From assembly GCA_017557185.1 (NCBI GenBank), contig JAFZAP010000068.1, positions 1-61,438 on the forward strand: a stretch of DNA of 61,438 nt, written 5' to 3'. The notes beneath the pieces were generated by a model. It made no database searches. It saw only the letters and a program-made list of their open reading frames with translations, and had not been told where the DNA came from. This document shows positions 1-9,736 of the stretch, in pieces. A program made the position numbers and the translations under genes. This DNA comes from Prevotella sp. GTDB lineage: Bacteria; Bacteroidota; Bacteroidia; Bacteroidales; Bacteroidaceae. Position 1 is the first letter of the stretch; each line of letters opens with the position of its first letter.

Positions 1-170
1 AAAATGAAATAGAAAATAAAAATGAAAAAGAAAAGAAAAAAGAAAGCAGCAAGGCTGCTGTATATATAAATATAAAAAAGCGGCGGCGGCCGATGATAAT
101 ATGGAATTATTATAATTCTTGCCCTTTCTTTTCCTTTGCAGGTTTCTTGAGTATTGAGAAGCGGTGTTAG

Positions 171-368
171 AGCATTGTCGATAAACACTGATGGCAATGC
201 TTTCGCATCGCTACTTCTATGTTTTTAGATGTGGGGAGCAATGCTCCAGCAATCCTATAGCAATGCTCTAGCAGTCCTATAACAATGCTCTAGCAGTCCG
301 AAAGCAATGCTCCAGCCGCCCGAAAGCAATGCTCCGGCTCTCTGAAACGATTGCTCTGGCGCTTTGTG
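171..368 (-). repeat. 22-bp tandem repeat array A
   Basis: Units begin at 171, 193, (215, degenerate), 237, 259, 281, 303, 325 and 347, an exact 22-bp period. The shared core is AGCAATGCTC(C/T), a near-perfect dyad; the other half of each unit is array-specific (AGCAGTCCTAT or similar). The array lies just beyond the likely terminator of the leftward cutC operon. Nothing coding is convincing in 1-396; the first 130 bases are A-rich with a small GCAGC/GCTGC hairpin and a GGCGGCGGCC run. Confidence 0.85.
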
Positions 369-376
369 AGCTATGC

Positions 377-404
377 AAAAAACCTTTATACTGTGATTAT
401 AAGG
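377..404 (-). terminator. Possible intrinsic terminator of the cutC operon
   Basis: On the minus strand a CCTTATA/TATAAAGG hairpin with one bulged base is followed by six T. It overlaps the cutC stop codon. The stem is A/T-rich, so it may be weak. Confidence 0.45.
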
Positions 405-1164
405 ATTTGAGTTGTTCAATGGTGGCGCTGACGCGGCGTGCGGTGGTGCGTAGAATGGAGTCCTCGTCGGCACCCTTCGCACCCATGTAAACATCCGGGT
501 TAGAGAACTGCATTTGGCTGCGCAGCGGTTCGCGGGCGGAGAAATGAAACTCGCAGACGCCCGTTTCCTCTTGTATTCGCCGGATGTTCTGCTCGTTCAC
601 ACCACAGCCTGCCAAGATTGCGATTCGCCCAGCGGCTTGTTCGCGGAGCTGGCGGAGTAGAGGAATGCCTTTTTCGGCCGTTGGCTGTTGGCCGGATGTG
701 AGCACGCGGTCGAACCCCTGACGGATGAGTTCCTCGAGGGCTTCGGCAGGATTGGCACAGCGGTCGAAAGCGCGGTGGAAGGTAACGGATAGAGTGGGAG
801 AGGCCACCTCCATCAGACGTGCGTTGGCATCGGTGTCGAGAGTGCCATCGGGGCGCAGACATCCAAAGACCACTCCGTCGGCGCCGAGTTCTTGGCAGAT
901 GCGTATGTCGTCGATCATGCGCTGCAATTCCAGTTCCGTATATAGGAAGTCACCGCCACGCGGACGGATGATGACATGCAGGCGCGTGGCCTTCAAGCCT
1001 TGACGGGCACCATCGTCGAGCACACGCCGTGCCTGTCGTATCTCTCCATAGGAAGGCGTAGTGCCGCCCTCGGGTATTCCGGCACAGAGTTCCACACGGT
1101 CGGCACCACCCATTTGAGCTGCAATGCAACTCTCTACGCTATTTGCACAGATTTCAAATTTCAT
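397..1164 (-). CDS. cutC: CutC family protein
   Basis: A 255-residue protein of about the usual CutC length (a TIM barrel). It starts MKFEICANSVESC and continues with a GGADRVELCAG motif typical of the family, and has the GCGVNEQNI segment near residue 190. CutC was first linked to copper tolerance in enteric bacteria, but that role is disputed and the true reaction is not settled. It is cytosolic, with no signal peptide. It is the last gene of a leftward run: only 3 bases separate it from the upstream C-S lyase gene, so the two are almost certainly cotranscribed. Family assignment is firm; function is not. Confidence 0.9.
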   Translation of the reverse strand: MKFEICANSVESCIAAQMGGADRVELCAGIPEGGTTPSYGEIRQARRVLDDGARQGLKATRLHVIIRPRGGDFLYTELELQRMIDDIRICQELGADGVVFGCLRPDGTLDTDANARLMEVASPTLSVTFHRAFDRCANPAEALEELIRQGFDRVLTSGQQPTAEKGIPLLRQLREQAAGRIAILAGCGVNEQNIRRIQEETGVCEFHFSAREPLRSQMQFSNPDVYMGAKGADEDSILRTTARRVSATIEQLKSL

Positions 1165-1167
1165 ATT

Positions 1168-2463
1168 TCAACCTTTTAAAACTTTTGCCATGCGCTGCAG
1201 ACCTTCCATGAGCCGGCTACGCTGTGTAGCGATGTTAATGCGTATATAGCCTTCGGCGCCGTACATTGTGCTACTGTTCACCCAGACATTGACTTCACGT
1301 AGGAGTTTTTCCTCGATTTCATCGGCTGTGAGACCCGTTGCGGTGATGTCGACCCACACGAGGTAGGTGCCTTCGAGTTTGAATACTTTCAGTTGCGGCA
1401 GTTGTTCGGTGAAGAATGCCAATAGCGCCTGATAATTGCCCCATAAGTATTGGTTGAGCTCGTCGATCCAGTCTTCACATTCGTTGTAGGCTACTTCCAC
1501 TGCGATGGGTCCGAAGGGATTCACGTCGCAGATCTCGTTGATGTTGATGGCTCGGTCGATGCGCCGGCGTGTCTCCGGGTCGGCACAGATGATGTTGGCC
1601 ATATGTAGACCGGCGGTGTTGAACGACTTTGACGGCGAGCAGCAGATGACAGGGAACCCACCCCCAACCCCTCCCGAGGGGAGGGGAGTTTGATTTGTCT
1701 TACTGCTGATAATGCTATCTCCTCGGGAAGGGCTGGGGGTGGGTGTGATGGTCCCAAACGGTGTGAACTGATGGCCAGGCATGACGAGCTCGCAATGGAT
1801 TTCGTCGCTGACAACTCGCACGTTGTGTCGTTGGCAGATGTCGTTCATGCGCTGCAGTTCCTCGCGTGTCCACACGCGGCCAGCTGGGTTGTGCGGGTTG
1901 CAGAGCAGGAACACCGTGCACTTCTCGTCGGCACACTTGCGTTCGAAATCCTCCCAGTCGACGGTGTATGTAAGATCAGCCTCTGTGTTGCTTCCCTCTT
2001 TTGGGAGGGGTATGCTTACGAGTTTGCTTTCTAACACCTCGCAGCCGTTGTTGCGGATGGAGGAGAAGAAGCAGTTGTAGACGGGTGTCATGATCAGCAC
2101 CCGCTCGCCAGGCATGGTAAGCGCTTTGATGACTACCGAGACGGCAGGCACCACGCCAGTGGTGTATTGTATCCACTCGCGCTGGATATGCCACTGGTGA
2201 CGGCGCTCATACCAGTTGATAACGGCATCGTAATAGCTGTCGTGAACGATGGCATAGCCGAACACGCCGTGCTCGACACGCTTCTTCAGTGCCTCGTGGA
2301 TGGCTGGCGCAGCCTCGAAGTCCATGTCGGCAACCCAAAGGGGGATGAGTTCTTTGTATTTGCCCTCTGACAGAGGCTGGCCTCCAGATTGGAATGGGGC
2401 TTCTTCGTCCCACTTTACGCAGTGTGTGTCGCGCCGGTCAATGATTTTGTCAAAATCGTACAT
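1168..2463 (-). CDS. patB: PatB/MalY-like pyridoxal-phosphate C-S lyase (aminotransferase fold class I), with in-frame palindromic insert
   Basis: A 431-residue fold-type I PLP enzyme of the MalY/PatB branch, which cleaves cystathionine or related thioethers (beta-lyase) and resembles aminotransferases. Visible family features are PLWVADMDF near residue 41, CNPHNPAGR at 188-196, the SDEIHCELV segment at 219-227 and the PLP lysine K279 in SPSKSFNTAG. The protein is longer than the usual 390 or so. The surplus lies at about residues 239-271, a low-complexity Pro/Ser/Gly stretch encoded by a GC-rich inverted repeat (1656-1744) just before the PLP lysine, and at about residues 148-163 (PLPKEG), from a smaller copy (1991-2010). 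The reading frame is intact through both, so the gene is probably functional with extra surface loops. It lies 38 bases after the DUF3737 gene. Confidence 0.85.
   Translation of the reverse strand: MYDFDKIIDRRDTHCVKWDEEAPFQSGGQPLSEGKYKELIPLWVADMDFEAAPAIHEALKKRVEHGVFGYAIVHDSYYDAVINWYERRHQWHIQREWIQYTTGVVPAVSVVIKALTMPGERVLIMTPVYNCFFSSIRNNGCEVLESKLVSIPLPKEGSNTEADLTYTVDWEDFERKCADEKCTVFLLCNPHNPAGRVWTREELQRMNDICQRHNVRVVSDEIHCELVMPGHQFTPFGTITPTPSPSRGDSIISSKTNQTPLPSGGVGGGFPVICCSPSKSFNTAGLHMANIICADPETRRRIDRAININEICDVNPFGPIAVEVAYNECEDWIDELNQYLWGNYQALLAFFTEQLPQLKVFKLEGTYLVWVDITATGLTADEIEEKLLREVNVWVNSSTMYGAEGYIRINIATQRSRLMEGLQRMAKVLKG
1656..1744. repeat. GC-rich palindromic element inside patB-like gene
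   Basis: A 24-base left arm (1656-1679, starting ACCCACCCCCAACCCC) and a 24-base right arm (1721-1744) are inverted copies matching at 22 of 24 positions, around a 41-base centre. The element is read in frame by the host gene. A similar element is in the M56 gene at 32938-33044. Confidence 0.85.
1991..2010. repeat. Half-size remnant of the same GC-rich element
   Basis: CTTCCCTCTTTTGGGAGGGG is a small palindrome with the same CCCTCC/GGGAGGGG character as the full elements. It encodes PLPKEG in the host protein, close to PLPQREG encoded by the M56 copy. Confidence 0.55.
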
Positions 2464-2501
2464 AGTTGATAAGGAGTGAAAGGTTTTTAGGGTGATAGTG
2501 G

Positions 2502-3347
2502 CTATTCCCTGGTTTTGATAATGCAGTTGGCGGGTTGGCGGATGTTTTCATCAATGGTGATACTGCCGATGCTGTCGGCAACAATGTGTCCGCTGGTGGG
2601 GTTCTTGATGTTCTCGATGTGGCCGCGGATGTCGGCTTCGACGGTGGTATATTCAAACACGCGGTCGCAGGCAGCGTCGAAGGTGCAGTCCTCGAGTATC
2701 AGCCCATCAACATAGCAGAGCAGTTGCTCGCCAGCGAGGTGGCAGCGCACCAGTCGTACGTTCTTCGAGTGCCATGCCAGATATTCGCCGTCGAGCACGG
2801 AGTCGTAGACAGTGACATTCTCGCATTCCCAGAACGAGTCCTTGGTCGTGATGTGGGCGTTGTGGATCTCTACGTTCTTGCAATACTGGAAGACATATCT
2901 CGAATCGCTCTCGAGGCCGTCGACGTAGATGTTTTCGGAGAACATGAACGGATAAGTGCCGTCGCGGAGTGTGACATTCAAGATACGAAGGTTCTGTACC
3001 TTCCAGAACGTCTCGTCGGCATCGTTGATGACGACGTCTTCCAGTTCGACGTTCCGCATCTCGCGGAAGAATTTCGGCCCGTCGATAATGCAATGTTTCA
3101 TCTTCAAATCGTTGGTATACCAGACGGCCGACCGCGACCCAGGTGCGAAATAGCAGTTGGTGATGAGGGCGCCGTCGACGTGCCACCACGGGTACTTGCC
3201 GTAGAATTTGCAGTTGTCGGCTTCCATGTGCTGACACTGCTTGATGCCCGACTCACCATCAGTGATGGTGATGCGCTCTAGTCGTAGGTCGTGGGTGGCG
3301 AAAAGAGGTCGCTCACCACCGTATTCTCTATCTCTGATCAGTTCCAT
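2502..3347 (-). CDS. DUF3737 family protein (predicted beta-helix)
   Basis: A 281-residue cytosolic protein with no signal peptide. It matches what is known of DUF3737: it starts MELIRDREYGGERPLF, has the KYPWWHVDGA motif at about residues 51-60, and carries many short strand-turn repeats that read like a right-handed parallel beta-helix (for example DSVLDGEYLAWHSKNVRL). The biochemical role of this family is unknown to me. It is the first gene of the leftward DUF3737-patB-cutC run; a TATCTTTG box lies on the minus strand at 3401-3408. The family call is good, and no function is claimed. Confidence 0.8.
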   Translation of the reverse strand: MELIRDREYGGERPLFATHDLRLERITITDGESGIKQCQHMEADNCKFYGKYPWWHVDGALITNCYFAPGSRSAVWYTNDLKMKHCIIDGPKFFREMRNVELEDVVINDADETFWKVQNLRILNVTLRDGTYPFMFSENIYVDGLESDSRYVFQYCKNVEIHNAHITTKDSFWECENVTVYDSVLDGEYLAWHSKNVRLVRCHLAGEQLLCYVDGLILEDCTFDAACDRVFEYTTVEADIRGHIENIKNPTSGHIVADSIGSITIDENIRQPANCIIKTRE

Positions 3348-3400
3348 TGTTCTTGTTCGCTAAATGTGTTGTTTGTGTTGGCTATTGTTGTCTTCGAGGG

Positions 3401-3408
3401 CAAAGATA
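3401..3408 (-). promoter_or_regulatory. -7 box for the leftward DUF3737-patB-cutC operon
   Basis: TATCTTTG on the minus strand fits the Bacteroidetes TAnnTTTG -7 element, 54 bases before the DUF3737 start. No clear TTTG -33 element is seen. Confidence 0.5.
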
Positions 3409-3494
3409 CGAAAAATAATCAGCAGTTCGCATTAAATCGTGTTAAAGAAACCGAAATTCACCAATATGAGTAGGCGTATGTGGAATTTTATTGC

Positions 3495-5012
<1,518 letters not shown>

Positions 5013-5055
5013 CCTTGAGATTTCAAAGCAATTAATAATAATCCAAAATAGAACA

Positions 5056-6477
5056 ATGAGAAAGATTCTTTTTGCTGCATGCCTGCTGATGGCTGCAACA
5101 GCAGGAGCCCAGACACAGGACGATCCCGTCATCATGACCATCAACGGTCAGCCTGTGTTGCGCTCGGAGTTTGAGTATTCTTACAACAAGAATAATTCGG
5201 AAGGCGTCATCGACAAGAAAAACGTTGAAGAGTATGTTGACCTGTTCGTGAACTACAAGCTAAAGGTGGAGGCCGCCAAGGCTGCACATCTCGACACGCT
5301 GTCGTCGTTCAAGGAGGAATTCAAAACTTATCGCGATCAGCAGATCCGCCCGGCATTCATCGAAGATGCCGATGTGGAGGCTGAGGCACAGCGTATCTAT
5401 GCCGAGACAAAGCATCGCATCGACTCAATGGGAGGCATGGTGAAGCCTGCACACATCCTGCTGATGGTGGGTCAGCGTGCCTCACAGGAAGAGGCTGATG
5501 CCGCTAAGGTGCGCATCGACTCGGTGTATCAAGCCTTGAAGGCCGGTGCCGATTTCGCGGAGCTGGCCAAGAAGGTTTCCGACGACAAGAACTCGGCTCG
5601 CGATGGTGGTGAGTTGCCTTGGATTACTAAAGGTCAGACGCTGCCCGACTTCGAGAAGGCTGCCTATGCTCTGGAAGTAGGACAGATGAGCGAGCCTGTG
5701 CAGTCGCAGGTGGGTTGGCACATCATCAAGATGATTGACAAGGGTAGCTTCTATCCCTACGATAGCGTTCATGCCGACATCCTGCGCTTCATCGACCAGC
5801 GTGGGCTTCGCGAAAGCATTGTAGATCGTAAGTTGGCTGAACTCGCCAAGGCTGAGGACACTACGCCTGAAGCTCTTGTGGAGAACAAGATGAACGAGAT
5901 GGTGGCTCAGGACAACGACCTGAAGTATCTCATCCAGGAATACCACGATGGTCTGTTGGCTTTCGAGATCGGAAACCAGAGGGTGTGGGACAAGGCTGCC
6001 AAGGATGAGGCTGGACTGGCCAGATTCTTCAAGCAGAACCAGAAGAAATATAAGTGGGACGAGCCGCGCTACAAAGGCATGGCCTACCATGTGAAGGATA
6101 AGGCTGACGTGAAAGCCGTTCAGAAGGCCGTGAAGGGTTTGCCCTTCGACCAGTGGGCTGACAAGCTGCGCACCACCTTCAACAACGACTCCTTGCTTCG
6201 CATCCGTGTGGAGAAGGGAATCTTCAAGAAGGGCGACAATGCACTCATCGACCGTGAAGTCTTCAAGAAGGACACCACGGTAAAGGCTTTGGATAAATTC
6301 CCCATCGATGCTGTTTATGGAAAGAAGCTGAAGGCTCCCGAGAGCTATCAGGACGTACGCGGACAAGTGGTCGTCGACTATCAGGAATATTTGGAGAAGG
6401 CGTGGGTAGAAGAACTGCGTCGCCAGTATGCCGTGAAAGTCGATGAGACTGTGCTGAAGACGGTGAACAAGCATTAA
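5056..6477 (+). CDS. Periplasmic PpiC/parvulin-type peptidyl-prolyl isomerase
   Basis: A 473-residue exported protein. The ATG at 5056 is chosen because it begins a clean signal peptide (MRKILFAACLLMAATAGAQ); upstream in-frame codons overlap guaB. A parvulin domain lies at about residues 129-229, with AHILL at its start, RDGGELPWI in the middle and GWHIIKMIDK at its end. Such proteins isomerise prolyl bonds and chaperone outer-membrane proteins in the periplasm. The C-terminal 240 residues are not clearly a second parvulin domain. It is followed after 21 bases by a SurA-like gene, which supports a joint role in outer-membrane protein folding. Confidence 0.9.
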   Translation: MRKILFAACLLMAATAGAQTQDDPVIMTINGQPVLRSEFEYSYNKNNSEGVIDKKNVEEYVDLFVNYKLKVEAAKAAHLDTLSSFKEEFKTYRDQQIRPAFIEDADVEAEAQRIYAETKHRIDSMGGMVKPAHILLMVGQRASQEEADAAKVRIDSVYQALKAGADFAELAKKVSDDKNSARDGGELPWITKGQTLPDFEKAAYALEVGQMSEPVQSQVGWHIIKMIDKGSFYPYDSVHADILRFIDQRGLRESIVDRKLAELAKAEDTTPEALVENKMNEMVAQDNDLKYLIQEYHDGLLAFEIGNQRVWDKAAKDEAGLARFFKQNQKKYKWDEPRYKGMAYHVKDKADVKAVQKAVKGLPFDQWADKLRTTFNNDSLLRIRVEKGIFKKGDNALIDREVFKKDTTVKALDKFPIDAVYGKKLKAPESYQDVRGQVVVDYQEYLEKAWVEELRRQYAVKVDETVLKTVNKH

Positions 6478-6498
6478 ACTAGTGACTAGAACTGGACA

Positions 6499-7938
6499 AT
6501 GATTAGAAAACATGTGATTTTTGGCGCTACCCTGGCACTGGGCCTTACCGTTGCTGGCGTTCGTGCCGGTGACATATCGGTAATCGATGTGCTGCCGGAG
6601 GATTCAGCAAAGGTGGAGAGCTCTGTGCCCGTGATTCCTGAGACGAGTATCGTCGATGAGGTGATCTGGGTGGTAGGCGACGAACCCATCTTGAAGTCCG
6701 ATGTGGAGTCGATGCGCCTACAGGCAGAGGCAGAGGGCGTCCCTCTGAAGGGAAATCCAGATTGTACGCTGCCTGAACAGATTGCCGTGCAGAAATTGTT
6801 CTTGCATCAGGCTGCCATTGACTCGATAGAAGTAACAGAATCCGAAATACAGCAAGGCCTTGACGAGCAGATTGACCGATGGATTCAGCTGGTGGGTTCG
6901 CAGGAGAAGCTCGAGGAGTATCAGCGTAAGAGCATGACGCAGATTCGACGTGATATGCATGACGAATTCAAGAACAGCCTGCTGGTGAGTGAGATGAGGA
7001 AGAAACTCGTGACCGATGTCACGGTGACTCCTTCTGAGGTGCGCAAGTACTTCAGCAACCTTTCGGCCGACAGTATTCCTTTCGTGCCGACGGAGGTTGA
7101 GGTGGAGATTATCACTCAGCAGCCGCGCATCTCCATCGATGAGGTGAACCGCGTGAAAGACCGTCTGCGTGAGTTCACGGACCGCGTGAACAAAGGCGAG
7201 ACCACGTTTGCCACGTTGGCACGCCTCTATTCGGAGGATCCTCAGTCGGCCCGCCGTGGCGGTGAGCTGGGATTTACGGGCCGTGCAGTCTTGGACCCCG
7301 CTTTTGCCAATGTCGCCTTCAACCTGACCGACCCTAAGAAGATCTCGAAGATTGTGGAGTCGGAGTTCGGATTCCATATCATCCAACTGATTGATAAGCG
7401 TGGCGACCGTATCAATGTGCGTCATATCCTGCTGAAGCCGCAGGTATCTTCTGATGATGTTGAGAAATCAATCGCCCGACTGGACTCGGTTGCCGGTGAA
7501 ATCAGAGCGGGGAAGTTTACGTTTGAGGAAGGTGCCACATTCATCTCTGATGATAAGGACACGAGGAATAACCGCGGTCTGATGTCGCACATCGACGAAG
7601 AGACGCGTTCGCTGAAGTCGCGTTTTAACATGAAGGACCTTCCTACGGAGGTGGCTCGCGTGGTTGATACGCTGAAAGTCGGACAGGTGTCGCAGGCTTT
7701 CTCTATGATCAATTCGCGTGGAAAGCTCACCACGGCTATCGTGAAACTGAGGAATAGGGTAGAGGCCCATCGCGCTACTATCACCGAGGATTATCAGGTG
7801 ATGAAGAATGTAGTACTGGGAAAGCGTCGCGAAGCAGCCATCACCGACTGGGTAACGGATAAGATCAAACATACCTATGTGAGGATGAATGATCGTTACA
7901 AGGACTGCGAATTTGAGTATCAAGGATGGATCAAGTAA
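6499..7938 (+). CDS. surA: SurA-like periplasmic chaperone with two parvulin domains
   Basis: A 479-residue exported protein with an N-terminal signal segment ending near VRAGD. The VDEVIWVVGDEPILKSDVE stretch at about residues 52-70 is the SurA N-terminal chaperone signature. Parvulin domains lie at about 195-300 (RRGGELGFTGR, FGFHIIQLIDK) and 308-410 (VRHILLKPQ at its start). SurA binds unfolded outer-membrane proteins and delivers them to the BAM complex. It sits between the PpiC-like gene (21 bases before) and the OstA-like gene (1 base after), so this is an envelope-assembly operon. The exact E. coli equivalence is inferred. Confidence 0.88.
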   Translation: MIRKHVIFGATLALGLTVAGVRAGDISVIDVLPEDSAKVESSVPVIPETSIVDEVIWVVGDEPILKSDVESMRLQAEAEGVPLKGNPDCTLPEQIAVQKLFLHQAAIDSIEVTESEIQQGLDEQIDRWIQLVGSQEKLEEYQRKSMTQIRRDMHDEFKNSLLVSEMRKKLVTDVTVTPSEVRKYFSNLSADSIPFVPTEVEVEIITQQPRISIDEVNRVKDRLREFTDRVNKGETTFATLARLYSEDPQSARRGGELGFTGRAVLDPAFANVAFNLTDPKKISKIVESEFGFHIIQLIDKRGDRINVRHILLKPQVSSDDVEKSIARLDSVAGEIRAGKFTFEEGATFISDDKDTRNNRGLMSHIDEETRSLKSRFNMKDLPTEVARVVDTLKVGQVSQAFSMINSRGKLTTAIVKLRNRVEAHRATITEDYQVMKNVVLGKRREAAITDWVTDKIKHTYVRMNDRYKDCEFEYQGWIK

Positions 7939-7939
7939 A

Positions 7940-9736
7940 ATGAGGCCATACACCAAGCATAGACCTTTCGCGAATGGGCATAGAACTTGCATGTTGTTGG
8001 TTCTGTGCCTTTTCGGACTTTGTCTGATGACCGCTATGACACCCGTGAAAAGGAAACGGGCCAAGGTGAAAGACGACAAGGTCTATCTTGAACATGCCGA
8101 TGAATTACGGTATGACCTCTTTGGCCCCACTCGCGATGCCCAGATTGCAAAGGGACGCGTGCACTTCATCCATCAGGGTGCCCATCTGTGGTGCGACAGT
8201 GCTTATTACTATGAGGCTTCGAATTCCGTGAAAGCCTTTGGGCACGTGCGCTTCAAGCAGGGTGACACGCTATCGCTGAATTGCGACGTGGGAACCTACG
8301 ATGGTGCCGAGGAACTGATGGTGGCAAGCAAGAATGTGGTGCTGAAGCATCGTAAGCAGACGCTCTACACGGATAGCCTCACTTACGACCGCCTCTACAA
8401 GACAGCCTATTTCGTGGAAGGTGGCAAACTGGTCGACGGAAAGGATAATCTGGTTTCGGACTGGGGTGAATACAACACTGGAACACGTCAGGCTGTGTTC
8501 TACTATGATGTGAAACTCTATAACGGCAACCGTCTCGTCACGACTGACACACTCTACTACGACACGTCGAAGTCGATTGCCCATGTGGTTGGACCGTCGA
8601 AGGTAACCTCGAAAGGCAGTACCATTGATACTGACGATGGCTATTTTAATACCAAGACCGACCAGGCACAGATGTATGGAAGGTCGACGGTGGTCGATGA
8701 GCAGAAGACCATCACTGGCGACAGTCTTTTCTATGATGATAAGTCGGGTGAGAGCGAAGGCTTTGGCAACGTGGTGTTTGTTGATAAAGAGAACAAAAAC
8801 CAACTGAATTGCGAATACCTTCTTTATAATGAGCAGTCGGGGACGGGCCTTGCAACAAAGCGGGCGGTTGTAAAAGACTTCTCACAGCCCGACACGCTCT
8901 ATATGCATGGGGATACGATTCGCATCTTCACCTTCAACATCAATACTGATTCCGTTTTCCGCAAGATACATTGTTATCGCCACGTCAGGGCTTTCCGTAC
9001 AGATGTGCAGGCGGTTTGTGATTCGTTGGTATTCAATTCAAAGGACTCCTGTATGACGATGTATCAGGATCCTATCGTGTGGAACTTGGGTAGGCAGTTG
9101 CTTGGTGAGGAAATCCGAGTCTATATGAACGACTCCTCGATTCGTATGGCGCGCGTCATCGACCAGGCACTATCGGTTGAGAAAATCGATGAGAACGACC
9201 ATTTCAACCAGATTTCCTCGAAGGAGATGCAGGCTTTCTTCACGGATGGCAAGATCAGTAGCGCTATTGCGATGGGAAATGTGACAACGGTCTATTATCC
9301 CATCGACGACAAAGACAGTTCGATAGTCGTTATGGATTATACGGAGACCGATACGATGAAGATGTATTTCACGCCAGAACGCAAGCTATACAAGATATGG
9401 ATGCCGAAGGCTAGTGGCACATGGTATCCGCTGACCCAGATACCTTCCGACAAGAAGCGCCTGCCGCAGTTTGCCTGGTTTGAGGAAATCCGGCCAGTCG
9501 ACAAGGATGATATCTTCAATTGGCGGGGGAAGTCGGAGGAGGCGAAGTTGAAGGTAATAGAGCGCCACCGGGCTCCCTTGCAGACTCTGGATGCCGAATC
9601 GCAGTCGGCAGCGCTGCCTGCTGAGCGCACAGACGGAGACTTACCTGCCGACGATTCATCAGAAACCGATGCCACTCCTCCTGAAGAGATAGTTCAGCCA
9701 GAGAATACTGAAAACCCTGTAGTTTCTGAATCATGA
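7940..9736 (+). CDS. OstA/LptA-like LPS-transport family protein
   Basis: A 598-residue protein. The ATG at 7940 is one base after the surA-like stop, and reads MRPYTKHRPF followed by a hydrophobic signal or anchor segment (LLVLCLFGLCLMT). Residues about 45-400 contain many beta-jellyroll-like repeats of the OstA type (for example ADELRYD, AKGRVHF, SDWGEYNTGT, ITGDSLFYDD), related to LptA and the N-domain of LptD, which pass lipopolysaccharide across the periplasm. The C-terminal 60 residues are Pro/Glu/Asp/Ser-rich and look disordered. It overlaps mutL by ATGA. A role in LPS transport is inferred from the fold family and the SurA/PpiC neighbours. Confidence 0.85.
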   Translation: MRPYTKHRPFANGHRTCMLLVLCLFGLCLMTAMTPVKRKRAKVKDDKVYLEHADELRYDLFGPTRDAQIAKGRVHFIHQGAHLWCDSAYYYEASNSVKAFGHVRFKQGDTLSLNCDVGTYDGAEELMVASKNVVLKHRKQTLYTDSLTYDRLYKTAYFVEGGKLVDGKDNLVSDWGEYNTGTRQAVFYYDVKLYNGNRLVTTDTLYYDTSKSIAHVVGPSKVTSKGSTIDTDDGYFNTKTDQAQMYGRSTVVDEQKTITGDSLFYDDKSGESEGFGNVVFVDKENKNQLNCEYLLYNEQSGTGLATKRAVVKDFSQPDTLYMHGDTIRIFTFNINTDSVFRKIHCYRHVRAFRTDVQAVCDSLVFNSKDSCMTMYQDPIVWNLGRQLLGEEIRVYMNDSSIRMARVIDQALSVEKIDENDHFNQISSKEMQAFFTDGKISSAIAMGNVTTVYYPIDDKDSSIVVMDYTETDTMKMYFTPERKLYKIWMPKASGTWYPLTQIPSDKKRLPQFAWFEEIRPVDKDDIFNWRGKSEEAKLKVIERHRAPLQTLDAESQSAALPAERTDGDLPADDSSETDATPPEEIVQPENTENPVVSES

